The notes below the pieces were generated by a model. It ran no database searches and was not told the origin of the DNA. It saw only the letters and a list, made by a program, of their open reading frames with translations. A DNA stretch of 8,546 nt from an uncultured Collinsella sp. (GTDB taxonomy: Bacteria > Actinomycetota > Coriobacteriia > Coriobacteriales > Coriobacteriaceae), in assembly GCA_900551015.1 (NCBI GenBank), contig URUI01000076.1:1-8546 (forward strand), written 5' to 3'. The translations under genes were made by a program, and so were the position numbers. Numbering within the stretch: position 1 is the stretch's first letter; each line of letters begins with the position of its first letter. Positions 7,402-8,546 of this stretch are shown piece after piece.

Positions 7402-7430
7402 TCGTAACCATTGTACCGATGCGCTAGTAT
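7402..7430 (+). promoter_or_regulatory. Candidate promoter of the TPP riboswitch transcript
   Basis: TAGTAT (7425-7430) is a fair -10, placed so that transcription would begin about 10 nt before the riboswitch aptamer. The hexamer 17 nt upstream (TCGTAA, 7402-7407) matches the -35 consensus at only three positions. It overlaps the divergent HAD promoter. Confidence 0.35.
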
Positions 7431-7439
7431 AGGGAACAA
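7410..7439 (-). promoter_or_regulatory. Candidate promoter of the HAD-LysR operon
   Basis: The minus strand carries TACAAT (7415-7410) as a -10 and TTGTTC (7439-7434) as a weak -35 with an 18-nt spacer. Transcription would start about 23 nt ahead of the HAD gene. The -10 context GTACAATGGTT is shared exactly with the region upstream of the uracil permease. Confidence 0.45.
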
Positions 7440-7447
7440 CAGATTCG

Positions 7448-7539
7448 ATGCGGGAGTGCCGGCGGTGCAAACCACAAGGCTGAGAGGGCATGGGGCCCAA
7501 TCCTTTGAACCTGTCAGTTAATGCTGGCGTAGGGAGCAT
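7448..7539 (+). ncRNA. TPP riboswitch aptamer (THI element)
   Basis: This RNA binds thiamine pyrophosphate and controls the downstream gene. The conserved blocks occur in order: GGGAGTGCC (7452-7460), CTGAGA (7480-7485), CCTTTGAACCTG (7502-7513) and GTTAATGCTGGCGTAGGGA (7517-7535). P1 closes with ATGC (7448-7451) and GCAT (7536-7539). The pyrimidine-sensing CTGAGA loop and the pyrophosphate-sensing GCGTAGGGA arm match the family consensus closely. The variable P3 region is a short GGGC/GCCC hairpin (7486-7498). A terminator follows within 12 nt, so control is probably at the level of transcription. Confidence 0.95.
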
Positions 7540-7550
7540 GCCGCCTTTTT

Positions 7551-7583
7551 AGGGGCGCTGTCTATGCACAGCGCCCCTTTTCT
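7551..7583 (+). terminator. Riboswitch expression-platform terminator
   Basis: A perfect 10-bp stem (7551-7560 with 7569-7578) closes an 8-nt loop and leads into TTTTCT. It lies between the aptamer and the start of the next gene, as in TPP switches that terminate when ligand is bound. An alternative pairing of CGCC (7542-7545), with flanking G-U pairs, to GGGGCG (7552-7557) would break the terminator stem and could be the antiterminator; this is a proposal from base pairing only. Confidence 0.85.
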
Positions 7584-7603
7584 ATGCCAAGGAGGCATGT
7601 GCA

Positions 7604-7789
7604 GTGATCGATTCGAAACAGCTCAAGCAAAACGTGGTCAAGGCCGTAGAGGAGATTCGAGCCACCAATCCGATGGCCGGCTCCATCACCAACACGGTGA
7701 CGATCGACTTTGTCGCCAACGCGCAGCTCGCCGTGGGCGGTTCGGCCGCCATGGTCTATCTGCCCGACGAGGGCGAGGCGCTCGTTGCC
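7604..7789 (+). pseudogene. thiM: 5' fragment of hydroxyethylthiazole kinase
   Basis: The first 62 residues carry the ThiM N-terminal pattern: Thr29-Asn30 in GSITNTVT, Ala38-Asn39, Leu42-Ala-x-Gly45, Ser47 and Met50 in GGSAAMV, then an acidic DEGEAL helix start. E. coli ThiM has the same arrangement (MTNDVV, TANTLLALGASPAMV). In the family this region helps bind the thiazole substrate. The catalytic cysteine and ATP-binding motifs of the C-terminal three quarters are absent. Full ThiM is about 260-275 residues and salvages thiazole for thiamine synthesis. The fragment is correctly placed behind its riboswitch and ribosome binding site, so the 5' side of the junction looks native. Confidence 0.8.
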
Positions 7790-8546
7790 GGCGGCGGCGC
7801 CATCTATATGCGCGGCAACGGGAAGATCAACATTTCCGGCAGCGCGAAGATCAACAACAATACCGCCAGCCGCTGGGGCGGCGCCATCTGCCTGCGCCAA
7901 GATTCTAATCAGTCGACAACGCTCTACATGCGGGGCGGCGAGATCAGCGACAACAAGGCCAATTCAGAGGGCGGCGCGGTTCATGTGCTTGACAAGGACT
8001 GCCAGTTCTTCCTCTATGACGGCAAGATCACCGGAAACACCAGCGGCGACGGCGGCGCCATCTATCTGAATCAGGAGCCGTCATGGCTGATTATGCAAGG
8101 CGGCGAGATCTCCGGCAATACGGCCACCGGCAACGGCGGCGGCGTATATATTTACCGCACCGGCTCGGTCTGCCAACTCTATAGCGGTAAGATCGAGAAT
8201 AACAAAGCCAGCGACAATGGCGGCGGCATTTATATCAACCCCAGCAACAGCGGCCAGCTGAGGGTCGGAAACAAGCCCCTCGTGCAGAACAACACGGCTT
8301 CCGGCAAGGCCAACAATGTGTATCTGCCCTCCGGCAAGACGCTGACCATCGAGATCGGCATGTCCAAAGGCGCGTCCATCGGCGTCACCACCGCGAATAT
8401 CAGATACCCCGTGGCATTTTCTAATAATTACAAAAAAGACTACGCGAATTACTTTTTCGCGGATGACGTCAATGCCCATGTGGAGTATAAGGATGACCAG
8501 AAGCTGTACCTTGTTTCCGGCGCGGTTGCGCGGCCCCTCACTGTGA
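7604..8546 (+). CDS. Chimeric reading frame: ThiM N-terminus fused in frame to beta-helix repeats, open at the window end
   Basis: A single reading frame of at least 314 codons without a stop; the 3' end lies outside the window. Start GTG 7604 follows a strong GGAGG (7591-7595) by 8 nt. Residues 1-62 are the start of hydroxyethylthiazole kinase, as expected behind a TPP riboswitch. From about residue 63 it becomes a right-handed beta-helix protein with six coils of 27-31 residues patterned GGAIY...GGEISGNTA. A cap region begins NVYLPSGKTLTIEIG (from about residue 241), typical of secreted gut-bacterial adhesins. No signal peptide is present, so the product as written would be cytosolic, which is wrong for such a protein. 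ThiM needs its remaining 200 or so residues for ATP binding and catalysis, so it cannot be a working kinase. It may be a recombinant gene, a disrupted thiM, or an assembly join. Confidence 0.8.
   Translation, partial: MIDSKQLKQNVVKAVEEIRATNPMAGSITNTVTIDFVANAQLAVGGSAAMVYLPDEGEALVAGGGAIYMRGNGKINISGSAKINNNTASRWGGAICLRQDSNQSTTLYMRGGEISDNKANSEGGAVHVLDKDCQFFLYDGKITGNTSGDGGAIYLNQEPSWLIMQGGEISGNTATGNGGGVYIYRTGSVCQLYSGKIENNKASDNGGGIYINPSNSGQLRVGNKPLVQNNTASGKANNVYLPSGKTLTIEIGMSKGASIGVTTANIRYPVAFSNNYKKDYANYFFADDVNAHVEYKDDQKLYLVSGAVARPLTV
7790..8334 (+). repeat. Beta-helix coil repeats of adhesin type in the chimera
   Basis: Six coils are visible, opening at about 7790, 7877, 7970, 8051, 8135 and 8219. 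Each begins GG(A/G)(I/V) followed usually by a tyrosine and a hydrophobic residue, and most end with G-x-I-x-x-N-x-A/T. The DNA repeats too: GGCGGCGCCATCTAT occurs exactly at 7793-7807 and 8051-8065, and its first 13 nt occur at 7877-7889. Downstream codons such as AGA and runs like AAT AAT TAC AAA AAA (around 8420-8438) are less GC-biased than the neighbouring genes. Confidence 0.75.

Noticed and set aside
7597..7908. ATG 7597 as start of the gene after the riboswitch
   Set aside because: It is only 1 nt from the GGAGG and in a different frame that gives an arginine/glutamine-rich nonsense product; GTG 7604 gives a clear ThiM start.
1..8546. Mobile element, CRISPR array or tRNA gene
   Set aside because: No transposase or integrase motifs, no regularly spaced repeats and no cloverleaf were found; the only repeats are coding beta-helix coils and terminator or operator-like inverted repeats.

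Overview
The window is GC-rich, tightly packed bacterial DNA with intrinsic terminators, strong purine-rich ribosome binding sites and a wall-anchored protein ending in an LAxTG-type sorting signal. Together with the gene set this suggests a Gram-positive actinobacterial gut commensal, most likely a Collinsella-like member of the Coriobacteriia. That assignment is inferred from style and gene content; nothing in the window is a taxonomic marker.

Layout. A secreted beta-helix surface protein with a sorting signal (94-1884, +) ends at a perfect 13-bp terminator. A siderophore-esterase-like alpha/beta hydrolase follows (2092-2757, +). It converges on a leftward block across a bidirectional terminator (2756-2800). 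The leftward block reads, in transcription order: a Cof-type HAD phosphatase (7380-6472), a LysR regulator 10 nt behind it (6461-5565), a single-barrel MetE/YxjG-type methionine synthase with all four zinc ligands (5412-4279), and a UraA-type uracil permease (4155-2821). The LysR gene next to the methionine synthase, with an AT-rich palindrome in the gap, suggests local control of methionine synthesis. No S-box or T-box leader is visible there.

The right end is the most unusual part. From 7448 there is a clear TPP (thiamine pyrophosphate) riboswitch, then a 10-bp intrinsic terminator, then a strong Shine-Dalgarno and a GTG start. The reading frame begins as hydroxyethylthiazole kinase (ThiM), the expected partner of a TPP riboswitch. 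After about 62 residues it changes, in frame and with no stop, into a glycine/asparagine-rich right-handed beta-helix repeat protein of the kind found in secreted adhesins. It stays open to the last base of the window. The changeover lies in a GC-rich 15-nt sequence that recurs inside the beta-helix part. It is therefore a riboswitch-controlled enzyme/adhesin chimera, made by real recombination or by mis-assembly at a repeat. The sequence alone cannot decide between these.

The remaining genes look ordinary and intact. No tRNA, rRNA, CRISPR array, transposase or integrase was seen, and no gene-free stretch exceeds 300 bases.
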